Shown in pieces: positions 1-9,826 of a DNA stretch of 26,704 bases. The translations under genes were made by a program, and so were the position numbers. Origin of the DNA: Chromera velia (lineage: Eukaryota; Sar; Chromeraceae); contig JAHBMJ010000905.1 of NCBI GenBank assembly GCA_018398765.1, positions 11,878-38,581 on the forward strand. The letters are read 5' to 3'. Positions within the stretch are counted from its first letter, which is position 1. Each line of letters opens with the position of its first letter. Under the pieces are notes generated by a model. The model saw nothing but the letters and a program-made list of their open reading frames with translations. It had not been told where the DNA came from and did no database searches.

Positions 1-679
1 AATCTATCTCGGCCTTTTCTTACGTTCTAGTGATTGGAGTGATAGATACAGAAGCAAAGAAACAATCGGAGTAGGTGGGGAAGAGATCGACTATCAGAAA
101 ACGGCAAAGTGGAAGATCAGTCAGAAATATGCCAGGAAGCACAGAAAGAACCAAAGATGAAAGGTGAAAGGTGAAATGTATGGATACTATTAGAGGGGAA
201 GATTGTAAAAAAAATTTTAAACAGCTTAAGAAGCCGTGGAGGGAATTATTCAAAAAGAGGGACTGCAAAAGAAATAGACAAGCATTTGGTTTTCCACACT
301 GGCAACCAGTGCTGTACATAAGCTTTCACCAGCGCCCTGACCATGTCAAAAGGCCCTACATCTGTAGTCCACAGAGCCCGTACTATCACACAGCCTAACA
401 CAGCCTCCCACGACGTGGTGGCCTGCATGATTGGATACACATAAATAGCAGTCCGCATGATTTGTTGTGAATCGACACAACAGATAGAAGTATAACGACA
501 GTCAGTCTAACTGTATATAGAATATACATAGAACAGTTACTGAATCAAATGATACGTGGGTGGACTTGAAGTACCAGATCTGGTGGCACTGCGGTCATCG
601 TATATTGTTCCCTCCCAATTCAATGCATGTGGACAGATCCTGTCTGACTGATCTTCAGCACTCTTTAAGATGCCTTTCA
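1..679. other. Intergenic, no gene recognised
   Basis: Short open frames exist on both strands, but none has a codon pattern or motif I trust. Composition is mixed and mildly AT-rich. No tRNA, rRNA or terminal repeat was seen. Confidence 0.4.
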
Positions 680-840
680 ATGGGCCTTCATGGTGAGGAT
701 CCGGTGCTCCACCTTAAGAAGAACCTGATGGATCATCCGAGACTCCTCGTCAACCACTCTCTCAATCGTCTCCGGGCGCAGCACAAAGCCCAGAGAACAG
801 AATGCCTCTTCTACAGAACAGTTCAACAGAATTCGGAAAA
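680..840 (-). pseudogene. Coding-like fragment, unknown family
   Basis: On the minus strand this stretch reads as a smooth, amphipathic protein segment containing CSVEEAFCSLGFVLRPETIE and then VVDEESRMIHQVLLKVEHRI, ending at a TGA near 680. The pattern of charged and hydrophobic residues looks like real coding sequence, unlike the plus-strand reading. Upstream on the minus strand it runs straight into the AAGG/CCTT repeat, so no start or convincing acceptor is visible. It could be the last exon of a gene, or a broken piece of a repeat element. I do not recognise the family, and the call rests on composition alone. Confidence 0.28.
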
Positions 841-876
841 AGGAGAGAGGCTTGTAAGATGAATCAGCCAAATAAT

Positions 877-1098
877 GGGAAGGAAGGAAGAAAGGAAAGA
901 AGGAAGGAGGGAAGGAAGGAACGAAGGAAGGAAGGAAGAAAGGATGGAAGAAAGGATGGAAGGAAGGAAGGAAGGAAGGACAGAAGGCAGGCAAGAAGGA
1001 AGGAAGGAAGGAAAGACGGACGGAAGGAAGGAAGGAAGGAAGGACGGAAGAAAGGATGGAAGGAAAGAAGGACGGATGGAAAGAAGGAAGGACAGAAA
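877..1098. repeat. AAGG-type purine microsatellite
   Basis: About 220 bases made almost only of A and G on the plus strand, built from GGAA, GGAC and GAAA units with interruptions. It makes long Lys/Arg/Glu/Gly frames on the plus strand and Phe/Leu/Pro/Ser frames on the minus strand, which are artefacts of the repeat. Confidence 0.95.
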
Positions 1099-1963
1099 CG
1101 ACAATGGAAAAAGAGCCTCAATCGGGGCGACTTTAGAGACCGCATGAGTAAAGGGGAGAAAATAAGGAAGGAATCCTATTGGCAGGGGAAAGGTTTGTGT
1201 AGAACAGACGTAAACACGGTCACACAAAGGAAGAGGAAGGAAAACGGTGGGAACAAAAGGGCTACGAGAAAAAAGGCCAGCAAATTAAATACATTGAAGC
1301 CAATCATACGAATGAGATTGCACAACCGATATGCAACTGACCGTTTAGTCTCTGCCAGTTCCTGTGCATTCAGAGGGTGGGAGTTGGAGAAGCACTCAGG
1401 CGTGAAAGACTGCAAAGAAAATTTTTAGGAGAAGAGCGTCAACACTTGCATAACATTGTACTGCATCACCTCTCTTTCTGCTCTGGCATTCAGTCAGGTT
1501 AAAAGGATTAATTCTGCAGCCAAAACTGGTTAGAACGTTGTGGTGCAAATATCGACATCCATCGACAGATGTTATACGCCCTTACTTAGAGAATTAGACA
1601 CGCTGTCAGTCGCAATTCTGCTCACCTATCGTTGTAGCTCCTCAGGCCTATCATCTGGGGAAAGAAGTGGTGAAAGAAAAGGGCCATGTTTTCTGCATAG
1701 AACATGCACAAACCTGCACAAACCATCATATGAACCGCTCCCTAGTCCGCAGAATTTGTCACATCATTCGTCACATCATATGTATTTTTTTCTTATTCTT
1801 TCTCTTTTGTCTCTTCAAATTTCGACCTGGATTGGTTTCCTTTGAAATTTGTGTCTTTCATTTTACTACATTTTACTAGGGGAGGGGTACTCTGGAAGGT
1901 TATCGTAGATTTTGAGCCCAAAATGATATAAAATATGAATAAAAACATAGTTTTGTGAGCCAG
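1099..1963. other. Intergenic, no gene recognised
   Basis: Nothing convincing on either strand. The stretch becomes T-rich after about 1770 and grades into the AT-rich GTTAC block. Confidence 0.4.
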
Positions 1964-2435
1964 TCTGGTAACCTGGAGCTCCGCCTGGTCAAGTTACGTC
2001 AAAATTTGATGTTTTTGAAGTGTAGGCTACGTGGTTACTTTGGGTTACCCCCTTTTTATCTTTATTACATAAAGAGGTTACAGATTACCCGGTTACGAGC
2101 ATTTTGACCTCAGTAACCAACCAAATTTTTAACTTTTAAAAACATTTAAAATAATGTTTAGAACACGTTTGAATGCTTCTTAAGAGAGGTTACTTTATTT
2201 TTAAGGGGAGTCAAAAAAGGTTACAAGTTACCCGGTTACGGGGGATTTGGGGGGAAAGTGAGTGTGATACATCATTTTTTATCATTTTTGACTATAACCT
2301 GAATTGTTTAACAATCTTAAAGCCAGTTCTATGAGTAACCAAACGTAACTAATCGATTGGCACCACTTTTAACTGATGGTTACATGTCACACGTTATAAA
2401 AGGGGGGTGTAAAGTCAGTAACTATGGTGTAACTG
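1964..2435. repeat. AT-rich block dense in GTTAC/GTAAC words
   Basis: About 16 occurrences of GTTAC or its complement GTAAC lie within about 470 bases, where roughly one would be expected by chance. Two longer units resemble each other: a run ending in ATTACCCGGTTACG near 2083-2096 and another ending in GTTACCCGGTTACG near 2227-2240. There is no open frame of note. It looks like a decayed satellite or mobile-element remnant. Confidence 0.6.
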
Positions 2436-2662
2436 GCTAAAGTGCTCCCCCCTAGTCATTTTACCTCTTTCAGCGCGTACGGCGGTCATCTTTTCACTTT
2501 TTCTGAATAGTCAATGAACCCTCCTTCTATTTGATATCCTGTACTCGAGCATCATCTCCCCTCAACCCGTCTCCGTGAATGCAGCCTGCCGCAGGATCAG
2601 ATACAATAGACATTGGACATTTGAATACTGTTTATGAAGCAGTTGCTAGTGCTTGAACTTAC

Positions 2663-2868
2663 CTCCCGAGGAAAAATGGAACTCCAAGTCCCTCTGCATC
2701 GAGTACAACTTCATCGTATAACTCAAGAGACGGGACTCGATCCAGGCTTCGTGCTTCCTCCGAGTTCTCTAAGGGTTCTAGCTCAAAAATTTCCATACCT
2801 CCGATTTCCTCGAACATTGTGTAGTCACGATCAATATAGTCTGCCAACACCTGATGATTCCTATATGG
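2663..2868 (-). CDS. Possible internal exon of an unknown gene or element
   Basis: Minus-strand exon candidate. It would begin after a CAG acceptor at 2869-2871 and end at a consensus GTAAGT donor (2662 down to 2657), leaving phase 2. It encodes about 68 residues rich in Asp and Glu, including ADYIDRDYTMFEEIGGMEIF and SLDRVPSLELYDEVVLDAEG. The frame closes with a stop just upstream, so the segment must be spliced or broken there. I could not find a matching next exon below 2650. It may be a fragment of a gene or of a repeat element; no family is recognised. Confidence 0.33.
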
Positions 2869-3003
2869 CTGACGGACCAACGTTTCCAATCAATTCCTGT
2901 TGTACGAACACGTTCGGGTGCCTTTGGCAAATCTATTGATACGGACACAACACTGTCCTACCCCCTGACACTCAAGGCTACTTGAAATTTTGTGCCGCTC
3001 AAA

Positions 3004-3168
3004 AATCTATTCTTGAAAGGCGGTGCCGCAAGCGTGGCCTATGTCTTGAAAAGCCGTACCGCAGGCGTAGCCTATGTCTTGAAAAGCTGTGCTGCAAGCA
3101 CAGCCTATGTCTTGAAAAACCATGCTACATGAAAGGCTTATATCTTAAAAAAAAATGTTACATACACA
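3004..3168. repeat. 33-base tandem repeat, five diverging copies
   Basis: Copies start at 3004, 3037, 3070, 3103 and 3136, exactly 33 bases apart, with the core GCCTATGTCTTGAAAA best kept in the middle three. Because 33 is a multiple of three, the plus strand reads as an 11-residue repeat (LCLEKPYRRRS, LCLEKLCCKHS and so on) inside an open frame from 2982 to 3185. The minus strand has a stop in each copy. Whether it is translated is unknown. Confidence 0.85.
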
Positions 3169-3185
3169 GGAAGATGAGTTGCTAA

Positions 3186-4386
3186 CAGGAAGGAAAGCCG
3201 AAGCAGGAATAAATAACTTCTAATGGTGACCCTCCTTCAGTGACCCCCAAACTTCTTGTATGCAGCTCCTCTTTTGCTTTCTCTCTCGTCAAGTCATCTA
3301 TGTCTACTTCTGTCAGCACTCTTCTTCTCTGAGCAAGGCGATTTTTTGTTTTCTGACATGTGCCTCGAGAAGCAAAAAATTTGCTCCTTCATGTTTGGAG
3401 GAGGTCAATATGAAGAGGGAATGAAAGAGAAGGGGGGTGGAAGCCTCCTCTTTTTTTTTTTGAATTTTGTATACGTAACACACCTGAACAACATGTGATA
3501 CAGCCCTTACATGACTTGCGGCCGTGACTGCGCTGCCCTTAGAGTCTGAGATATTGTGCAGTTGCCCTCTGAGCCTGTACATCGTTGCCGGGGCTCCATG
3601 AATGGGCCCTAAGAAAAACGCCGTGCAGAAACTTCGGAAACATGCCGGGGCCATGGTTTCCGGGGCCGCGCGGTGCTCCGTAAAGGCAGCACATCGCGTC
3701 GCACGTGAAATAAATTTTGGCGGCATGAAATGGTGTTGCCGTTCAAAAATCCTCAGTTGAAATTAAGTGCCACTCAAAAATCCAATCATAAAAAATATTT
3801 TCAAGAGCAGCTTGGAATATCGGGGGGGTGCACTGTCCTTATTAGATCTTATTACTCGTGACTACACAAATGTCATGTGTGTGCACAGATCAAGTCAGGG
3901 GTGCCTCTAGGTGCTTCTACAGGTTCAACAGGGATAGGTGGTGTGTGGAAGGGCTAAAGAAGATACGTACATTCCTGGGTGATGAGGAATGTCAGCCCGT
4001 GAATGCCCGCGTGATGTCCCGTGATCGATCGACTCAGATCGATGCGCGCGAGACATGCATGCATGCATGCAATCGTGTGATCATCCTCCGATCCTCCGTC
4101 CCATCGGATCGATGCAGGGATCGCGCGCCATTCGCGCGCCTTGCAAATTCGAGGTCCGGGCCATGGTCGGACGTCCTCAGCCGTCGATCGTCATCCTAGC
4201 ATGTCCTGGCTCATGATTGCTCATGTAGTCCAAGTTAGGCCAACTTACACAGAGGTGATGCACGAGCTTGCCATGTTGCTGTTGTCTTATGACATAGCGT
4301 AGTGCCGTTTCGTGCTGAAGAGCGGAGAATAGCCCGACAGAAAATTTGCGTCTTGCCGTCTCCGTTTCTCACTCTGTCCCTCAAGC
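3186..4386. other. Intergenic / upstream region of the hydrolase gene
   Basis: This contains two relatives of the 33-base repeat (words like GCCACTCAAAAATCC at about 3736 and 3771), a short basic plus-strand frame 3602-3760 of doubtful reality, and a CpG- and GATC-rich block at 4010-4200. The last 180 bases before the ATG are probably 5' untranslated sequence. Confidence 0.4.
4054..4071. promoter_or_regulatory. TGCATGCA cluster upstream of hydrolase gene
   Basis: An 18-base run of overlapping CATGCATGCA sits about 315 bases before the hydrolase ATG, within a stretch also rich in GATCGATC and GCGCGC. TGCATGCA is a known binding word of an apicomplexan AP2 factor; a role here is inference, since simple repetition could also explain the run. 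Confidence 0.3.
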
Positions 4387-5877
4387 ATGCGTTGTACCCA
4401 AGAGCCAGATCCTGACAAGCCCTCTGAAGGGGTCGCTTCAACAACAGGAAGTGCAGAGGCGGGGCCAGAGTTTCTTCTGACTCGATCTTCTCAATCCCGA
4501 CCTCTGATATCGTTCAAAAATGTGTTTGCGCTTGCAGCTTCGCTTGCTGCTTTCGCAACAGTGCTTGCCCTTGTCCTTCCGTATCCTGTGATCTTTTACG
4601 GAGTTAGAGCAGCTCATTCGCTGCTTATTTGGAGGCTTTTCCTTTTCGGAACCCCAGGCTGGATGGAGGGAAGACATCATGAGGAGATGTCGTGGGAGTT
4701 TCGGGCGCTCTCTGTCATGCTGTTTTGGCAGGACAGCATAGACTACCCCTTCAGCCACCCAAGAGGGTTTGAGGTGATGAGGAAGGAGGTAGATCGGATG
4801 GCCACATTAGTACCCCTTCACAAACAGGCAAAGGTGCAATTGGTAGATGCTGGTGGATTCCCTGCAGCCCTGGTCGATGTGAGGGCGGTTGCAGAGCCAT
4901 CCGAAAGGGAAAAGCTCAGTGAGGGAACCCTCGTGTACTTTCATGGGGGGGGGTTCAGTATGGGGTCTATGGGGGGATATTTGGGGGTGGGTACTCAGAT
5001 GGCAATTTCGTTTGGTGTGACACATGCCCTGGTTCCAGATTACCCCCGCATTCCGGAGGCGGGGGGATTGGGTGACGTGGTGGATGGGGCGTTTGTTTCT
5101 TATCTCTGGCTGTTGCGACAGTTGGACGAGGCAAGAAGGAAATCCACCAAGATCATCTGTGCGGGTGAATCTGCGGGTGCGTCTCTGTGCTTGTACATCC
5201 TGCTCCAAGCACGCAAACACGAAGAAGAGACGGGAGAGAAGTTGCGTCTCCCCGACGCCGTCATTCTTCTATCCCCATGGGTCTGGCCAGGCCTGCACAG
5301 CTCTGCCCCATCGCTATCCAAGTTCAAAGACACAGATGCATTCTGCAGACCGCGTGTATCGAAGTGGATCATGAAAACTTTTGCAGAAGCCCACCCCGGG
5401 CTTCTAGCTGAAAGGGGAAATCCTGAGGGGGCGCAGATTTCTTCCCATTCCCAGCAAATAAGTCATCACTTCCCATCCCTCCCCGCAGACCTCCAACCCT
5501 TCAATCTTCTAGCAGCGGTAGCAGAAGGGCGACTGGGTCCGGATCTTCCCCCAACTTTTGTATCAGTCGGAGGGGGGGAGTTGTTGCTGGATATGGGCCT
5601 CGAATTCGCCCGTCTCCTCGGTATACCTTCTGCCCTGGTGACCCGGTCCGATTTTGTTTCGTCTGGTGTGTCTCCTACCTCTGATGGCAAAGCATCATCA
5701 GAGATCGAGGCAGAGGACCAGATCCGTCCTTGTCTTGAGGGGGAACGTGGTGATTGCCTCAGCGTGGTCCCCCACATGCCCCATGTGTTTCAGTGTTTCC
5801 CTTCTTTTGTGAAAGAGGCACGGGAAGAGCTGTTGAGAATACGGACGTGGTTGAGGGGATTAGGTCTCTCCGAATAA
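4387..5877 (+). CDS. Alpha/beta hydrolase, HSL/steryl-deacetylase type
   Basis: A 496-residue protein in one uninterrupted frame. Residues about 44-75 form a hydrophobic membrane anchor (FALAASLAAFATVLALVLPY). The oxyanion-hole motif HGGGF is at 186-190, and the nucleophile motif GESAG at 260-264 puts the catalytic serine at 262. The acid is in GGGELLLD (395-402), where Glu398 lies at the usual Asp position and Asp402 is the alternative. The catalytic histidine is probably His466 in MPHVFQCF. These match the hormone-sensitive-lipase branch (Abhydrolase_3), whose members cleave short-chain or sterol/lipid esters. The true substrate is unknown. Serine-rich insertions at about 340-365 and 420-458 lengthen it beyond the usual 300-400 residues. 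It has no introns, in contrast to its intron-dense neighbour. The first in-frame Met before the anchor was taken as the start. Confidence 0.88.
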   Translation: MRCTQEPDPDKPSEGVASTTGSAEAGPEFLLTRSSQSRPLISFKNVFALAASLAAFATVLALVLPYPVIFYGVRAAHSLLIWRLFLFGTPGWMEGRHHEEMSWEFRALSVMLFWQDSIDYPFSHPRGFEVMRKEVDRMATLVPLHKQAKVQLVDAGGFPAALVDVRAVAEPSEREKLSEGTLVYFHGGGFSMGSMGGYLGVGTQMAISFGVTHALVPDYPRIPEAGGLGDVVDGAFVSYLWLLRQLDEARRKSTKIICAGESAGASLCLYILLQARKHEEETGEKLRLPDAVILLSPWVWPGLHSSAPSLSKFKDTDAFCRPRVSKWIMKTFAEAHPGLLAERGNPEGAQISSHSQQISHHFPSLPADLQPFNLLAAVAEGRLGPDLPPTFVSVGGGELLLDMGLEFARLLGIPSALVTRSDFVSSGVSPTSDGKASSEIEAEDQIRPCLEGERGDCLSVVPHMPHVFQCFPSFVKEAREELLRIRTWLRGLGLSE

Positions 5878-6515
5878 GCAGAAAGGAGGGGGGAGGAGAA
5901 GAGAAAGAAGGTCATCTCTGTTCCTTTTGTTTTCTTTTCTTCCCTTTCCCTTCCTTTTCGATCCTCAGAAAAGGAGACGGACCAAAAATTTCCTTCTGAC
6001 TGTGTTGATCGACAATTGGTCTTTCTGAAAAGTTAGACGAGGGCTTTCTCTCACCGGGAGCGAAAGAATGCGAGCTTGGTGTCTGTGCAGGGTGGGAGCG
6101 TAGGTTGGATGGATGTGCCTGAGGGAAGCCAATTCGACGAGGAAGAGAGCAGGAGAATAAACGAACGCAGTCTTGCATGAAAGAAAAAGAGGAAAAGAAA
6201 AGCCTCGACAGACCGAAAAGGAAAAAAAATGCAAAGAAGGTTCGTGGCGATCTTTGAGTGAGCCTCGTTTGTTTCCTCTCCTCATCTCTCCTCAACTCTA
6301 GACTGCTCGCCTTAACGAGAGGCTCTTTACTCTTTTATCGTCTGGTCTTTCCGCTTTCCGCCTCTGATGGGTTTCTCACTTATGGCGGTGAGAAGAACCG
6401 AGAACCCCTTTCCCTCGTGTCTGATTGCCTTCGTTGCAACCAAGTCTCGTTCCTCTCATCAAATCCCCCACTTTGTTCTGAAACGAAATATTTAAGGAGC
6501 ATCAGATGCAGTCGT

Positions 6516-6587
<72 letters not shown>

Positions 6588-7209
6588 ACACGAACGGACT
6601 CTGACGACAGACACGGACAAAAGTTGGTCTCTGCCCCTTTCCTTCCCGTCTGCTCTTTCGACTCTCCTTTCAAAGACCTCATTGAAGGACAGCTAGACGA
6701 TCGGTGGCGGCCTGCATGCCCTCCCTGTAAGATAAAGAAAGAAACAAAGAAAGACGGATGGAATGACCATCCCGGCATGGCCAGACGGACCGAAAATTTT
6801 GATCAAACGTGCTGAGGTACAGGCGTGCGTGCATTGGGGTGCACGTTGTGTATGGTTTCATTGTGCAGAACAGATGTCTTTCTCTCTTTCTCTCGAGTGT
6901 CCGCCCGGATACGATTTTTGGCATGCTGTGTGAAATTGGGGAGGAATCATCGGTTGTCAGCAAGAAAAGTCTTGGAACGGACTATCTCCTCTGTCACACT
7001 GTTTTGCTTTTTTTGTGCATGACGAGAGAGATGTCTTTGTTGAAAGGTCTGTCTGCCCCCCCCCCTCCCGGGCCTCCCGCCTCATCCCTTTCCCCCCTTT
7101 CTCGTCATAAATCTTCTTATTTCTTCTTCAGACTTCGCGTCTGTAGGGAGTGTTCTCAGCTGGGTTCTCAGAAGTTCCTGTTCGTGTTATGGTCTTCTTC
7201 ATTCTCGAG
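5878..7209. other. Intergenic, no gene recognised
   Basis: Pyrimidine-rich and purine-rich stretches follow the hydrolase stop; the first few hundred bases are probably its 3' untranslated region. Open frames are low-complexity (Ser/Phe/Leu or Lys/Glu) and not credible. A minus-strand piece near 6679-6712 ending ATDRLAVLQ could be a short terminal exon but has no partner. Confidence 0.4.
6517..6585. repeat. AC dinucleotide microsatellite
   Basis: Near-pure (CA)n of about 69 bases with one ATACAT interruption near 6545-6553. Confidence 0.97.
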
Positions 7210-7720
7210 CTAGTTCTCGAGCATTTTTGTCGGATGGATCTGGATTCTGGATTTAGATTTAGATGATCGCTTGTAAAGCTCGATCCGCTTCAGATATTCC
7301 CTATAGAAAAAATGTTAGATTCGTGATATATTTACTATCTAGATATTTATCAAAAGTAACTTCGGAGGGGGAATGTTTTTTATTCCAGTTTTTAGAAGTG
7401 AACCTAGAAGTGATTGACTCGGAAATTCGGAGTCCGAATTAGACTGATCAACCAATTGAGCCAATATTAAATTAAAAAATGAAACATTTAAATCTAAATT
7501 AATTATTAAACTTATACTAACTCAATCTATAGATGCTGTCTTTTTCTTTTTACTTGTCTTTCGCTATGTATAATTCACTCTAAAATCCACTTTATATAAA
7601 GTTAATTATCATTCTTAAAAAAATAATATTTTTAATGAGTTGATTTAACTTGATTACTAGGTTGATTACTAATTAATTAATTCATTGGTACCGGTTCAAG
7701 CTAGGGTTCAAGTTCCGCGC
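7210..7720. other. AT-rich island
   Basis: This is sharply AT-richer than its flanks, with words such as TTAATTAATTAATT and AAATCTAAATTAATTATT. It contains a perfect 8-base inverted repeat with a one-base centre, AATTCGGAGTCCGAATT, at 7424-7440. No coding frame is seen. It may be a mobile-element remnant or organelle-derived DNA; neither is shown. Confidence 0.55.
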
Positions 7721-8765
7721 TACGCCTTTCCGTGCTATGTTCATATGTTCATTGTATTTTGTTTACGGCACAGGCTAGACCTGTGCGGGCCGGCCAGGGA
7801 AGTCTGATGCGTCTAGACGCTTTCCTTAGGAGCTGCACGTCAGACATTCGGCATTGGGGCGGGAGGCCAATCCTCTGAACATAAATCCTAATCCTAATCC
7901 TACGAAGTGGACGCAGTCGGAGTGACTGGAGTCAGTAAGTTACCTAATAAGTTATATTATAGTGATCGAATGTAGGATCGAGTCATGCTTGCATGGAGTC
8001 ATGTTGAATCGGTCTCAAATCACAAATCCTGACTCACATATACACATACATTATCATGCAAACATTAAATTTTCTATCCTTTTCCCGCTCCAAATTGAAG
8101 CCTCCAATGCTAGCTCCAATGCGGCTCCATGTGTACATGAGCAGGCATGCAGGAGCCACTGATACATCCATGGATGATGGCTCGATTCAGTCAAAGCACT
8201 CACACCACATGGAGACACTCAGGCTTGAAATCCAGCCGACCACAACACGAACATTGAATCGGTTCTAGAATCGGTCCAGAACAGATACACGCAAGTTTCA
8301 CTTCACACCTGGGCAACATTCACCCCCCCTGCTGCCCCCAAGCAACGCAACACACGTAACGCTCATGCAACTACAGGCGCACGCAGACGGCCACTGCACC
8401 TTCTTTTCTACATGGACGCCCATCTGCTCCTTCTTCCCCCTCCCACCTCTTCCTCCAGCATCGGATCACGAGCACAAAGGAAACAAACAAGAAAGAAAGC
8501 CAACCATGCCAACGAGCCCAACTCATGTCTTGCAATGGAATCAAGTTTCAAAAAAACGAACAATGCATGAAGAGATGTATGCATGATCGATCGATTGATT
8601 TAAAAAACCTTCTCATTCCTAACTGCGATCGCAAAGAGGTGAAATGAGACGAGGAGATCATGGGAGGTGTTGCACGAATTTGATTTGGTCAAAAATCTCG
8701 ACTGTCTGCCTGCCGGGAATATAGATATGCCTGCCTACCTTGCCACCTGTCTGTCTGTACCGTCC
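7721..8765. other. Intergenic, no gene recognised
   Basis: The stretch contains AATCCT repeated three times near 7890 and scattered GAATCGGT words at about 8007, 8257 and 8268, which hint at an old repeat element. T-arm-like words such as GGTTCAAG near 7695-7710 lack the rest of a tRNA. No credible gene. Confidence 0.35.
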
Positions 8766-9826
8766 CTAAAGGAATTTAAGAGGGGTGTACCAACATCGCC
8801 AAACAAAACCAACTGAAAGGCCACCAGACAGACATCAGACACACAAACGGACGGGGCTGCTCCTCCGAAAAAGGACGCCTTCACTCTCTCTCCCCAGTGC
8901 TCCATTCTGTAGCGCGCCAACCCCCCCTACCCCGATCTTCCTCAAGGCTTAGCGCTTGGCCTTTCGTTGACTTGTAGTCCTTTCTTTTCGAGTATGTGCA
9001 CTGCAGGAAAGGATCGCCTTCGCTTTCTTTCCAGCCACACCGAACTTCTCCCCTGACGTCTTGTCTGCGGATGCAGAAAATCAACGGAGTCGACCGACGC
9101 CCCTGAACTCCGGAAATAAAACAAAAACAGAACTCACATAGCCCAGTGTCCTCCCGTCCTTCTTCTTGATCTTCCCCTCTCCTTTCTTGCCTGCTCCAGG
9201 GATACACCAAAAAACTCATAGGACCACCGGAGGGTCTGCAGAGGAGCACCACATGGTCACTTCAAAAACACCGCAACCCCCCCTGCTTTCTGTTCACCCT
9301 CCTTCCTTCCAAGCCGAACCCACCCCCTGCTGTTGTTTTTCTTTGCGGATCCCCTGTGCAAGAACGAAAAAAAAAAAACACAGAAAAGCAGAAGGAAGCG
9401 GCCATCTGTGTGATTCCTTTCCATTATCACCGACTGAATGAAATGTCTTCAGCAGCTCAAAAATCGTTTCTCTAATTCTTCCTTCGCCGGCCCGGCCCTC
9501 TTTGAAGAAAAAGAATTCTTCCCCTCGAGCATACAGTCACCCAATCCCCAAATCGAAAAGTCAATCAGTCACGCAGTCCCAACCCGCCCCCCCCCCGCCC
9601 GCCCTTCCCTTCATGCAAGAGCAAAGTCGATCGTGCATTTTCCCACCCAATTAAATGTCTCTCTCCCATCCCATGCAGCACAAACACAACGTGCCTCCTC
9701 ACTCCTGCCCTACCGGGGCCCCCTTTCTCCCTCCCTCCGTGTATGCCAATCAATCTTGAAGCTTCTGCCAACGGCAACTCACTCCATCCAGGGTTGATGT
9801 TGCCTTAAAAGAAGGAAGAAGGAAGA
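8766..9826 (-). CDS. Candidate multi-exon gene, unknown function
   Basis: Hand-built minus-strand model with phase-compatible exons at 9783-9826, 9324-9353, 9138-9235, 8931-9064 and 8766-8812, ending at a TAG. Donors are GTGAGT, GTGGGT, GTGAGT and GTAGGG. The best parts read as RWSYEFFGVSLEQARKERGR and GWKESEGDPFLQCTYSKRKD, then SLEEDR and a hydrophobic tail ending WYTPLKFL. No start codon exon was found upstream, so the 5' end is missing or wrong. Two acceptors lack the TGCAG ending seen in the long gene, and one intron is only 73 bases, so this is clearly weaker than the other models. The exon at 9138-9235 can also read through to a TGA at 9134-9136. No family is recognised. Confidence 0.27.

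Noticed and set aside
802..1428. 208-residue Lys/Arg/Glu/Gly-rich frame
   Set aside because: Produced by the AAGG microsatellite; parallel frames are open in every phase.
3313..3726. 137-residue minus-strand frame
   Set aside because: Uneven composition and overlap with a T-rich run. The plus-strand frame 3602-3760 in the same place is equally plausible, and neither has support.
3602..3760. 52-residue basic plus-strand frame starting MGPKKNAVQKLRK
   Set aside because: Protein-like at first glance, but short, isolated and running into dispersed-repeat sequence; insufficient to call.
7680..7730. GGTTCAAG words resembling a tRNA 3' half
   Set aside because: No matching 5' half or acceptor stem.
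7886..7905. AATCCT repeated, resembling an internal telomere tract
   Set aside because: Only three copies, and the unit does not match common alveolate telomere repeats such as TTTAGGG.
8949..9059. Alternative minus-strand reading ending KERTTSQRKAKR before a TAA
   Set aside because: It looks like a basic C-terminus but needs an odd acceptor in ACAAG. The competing frame fits the GTGAGT donor in phase.
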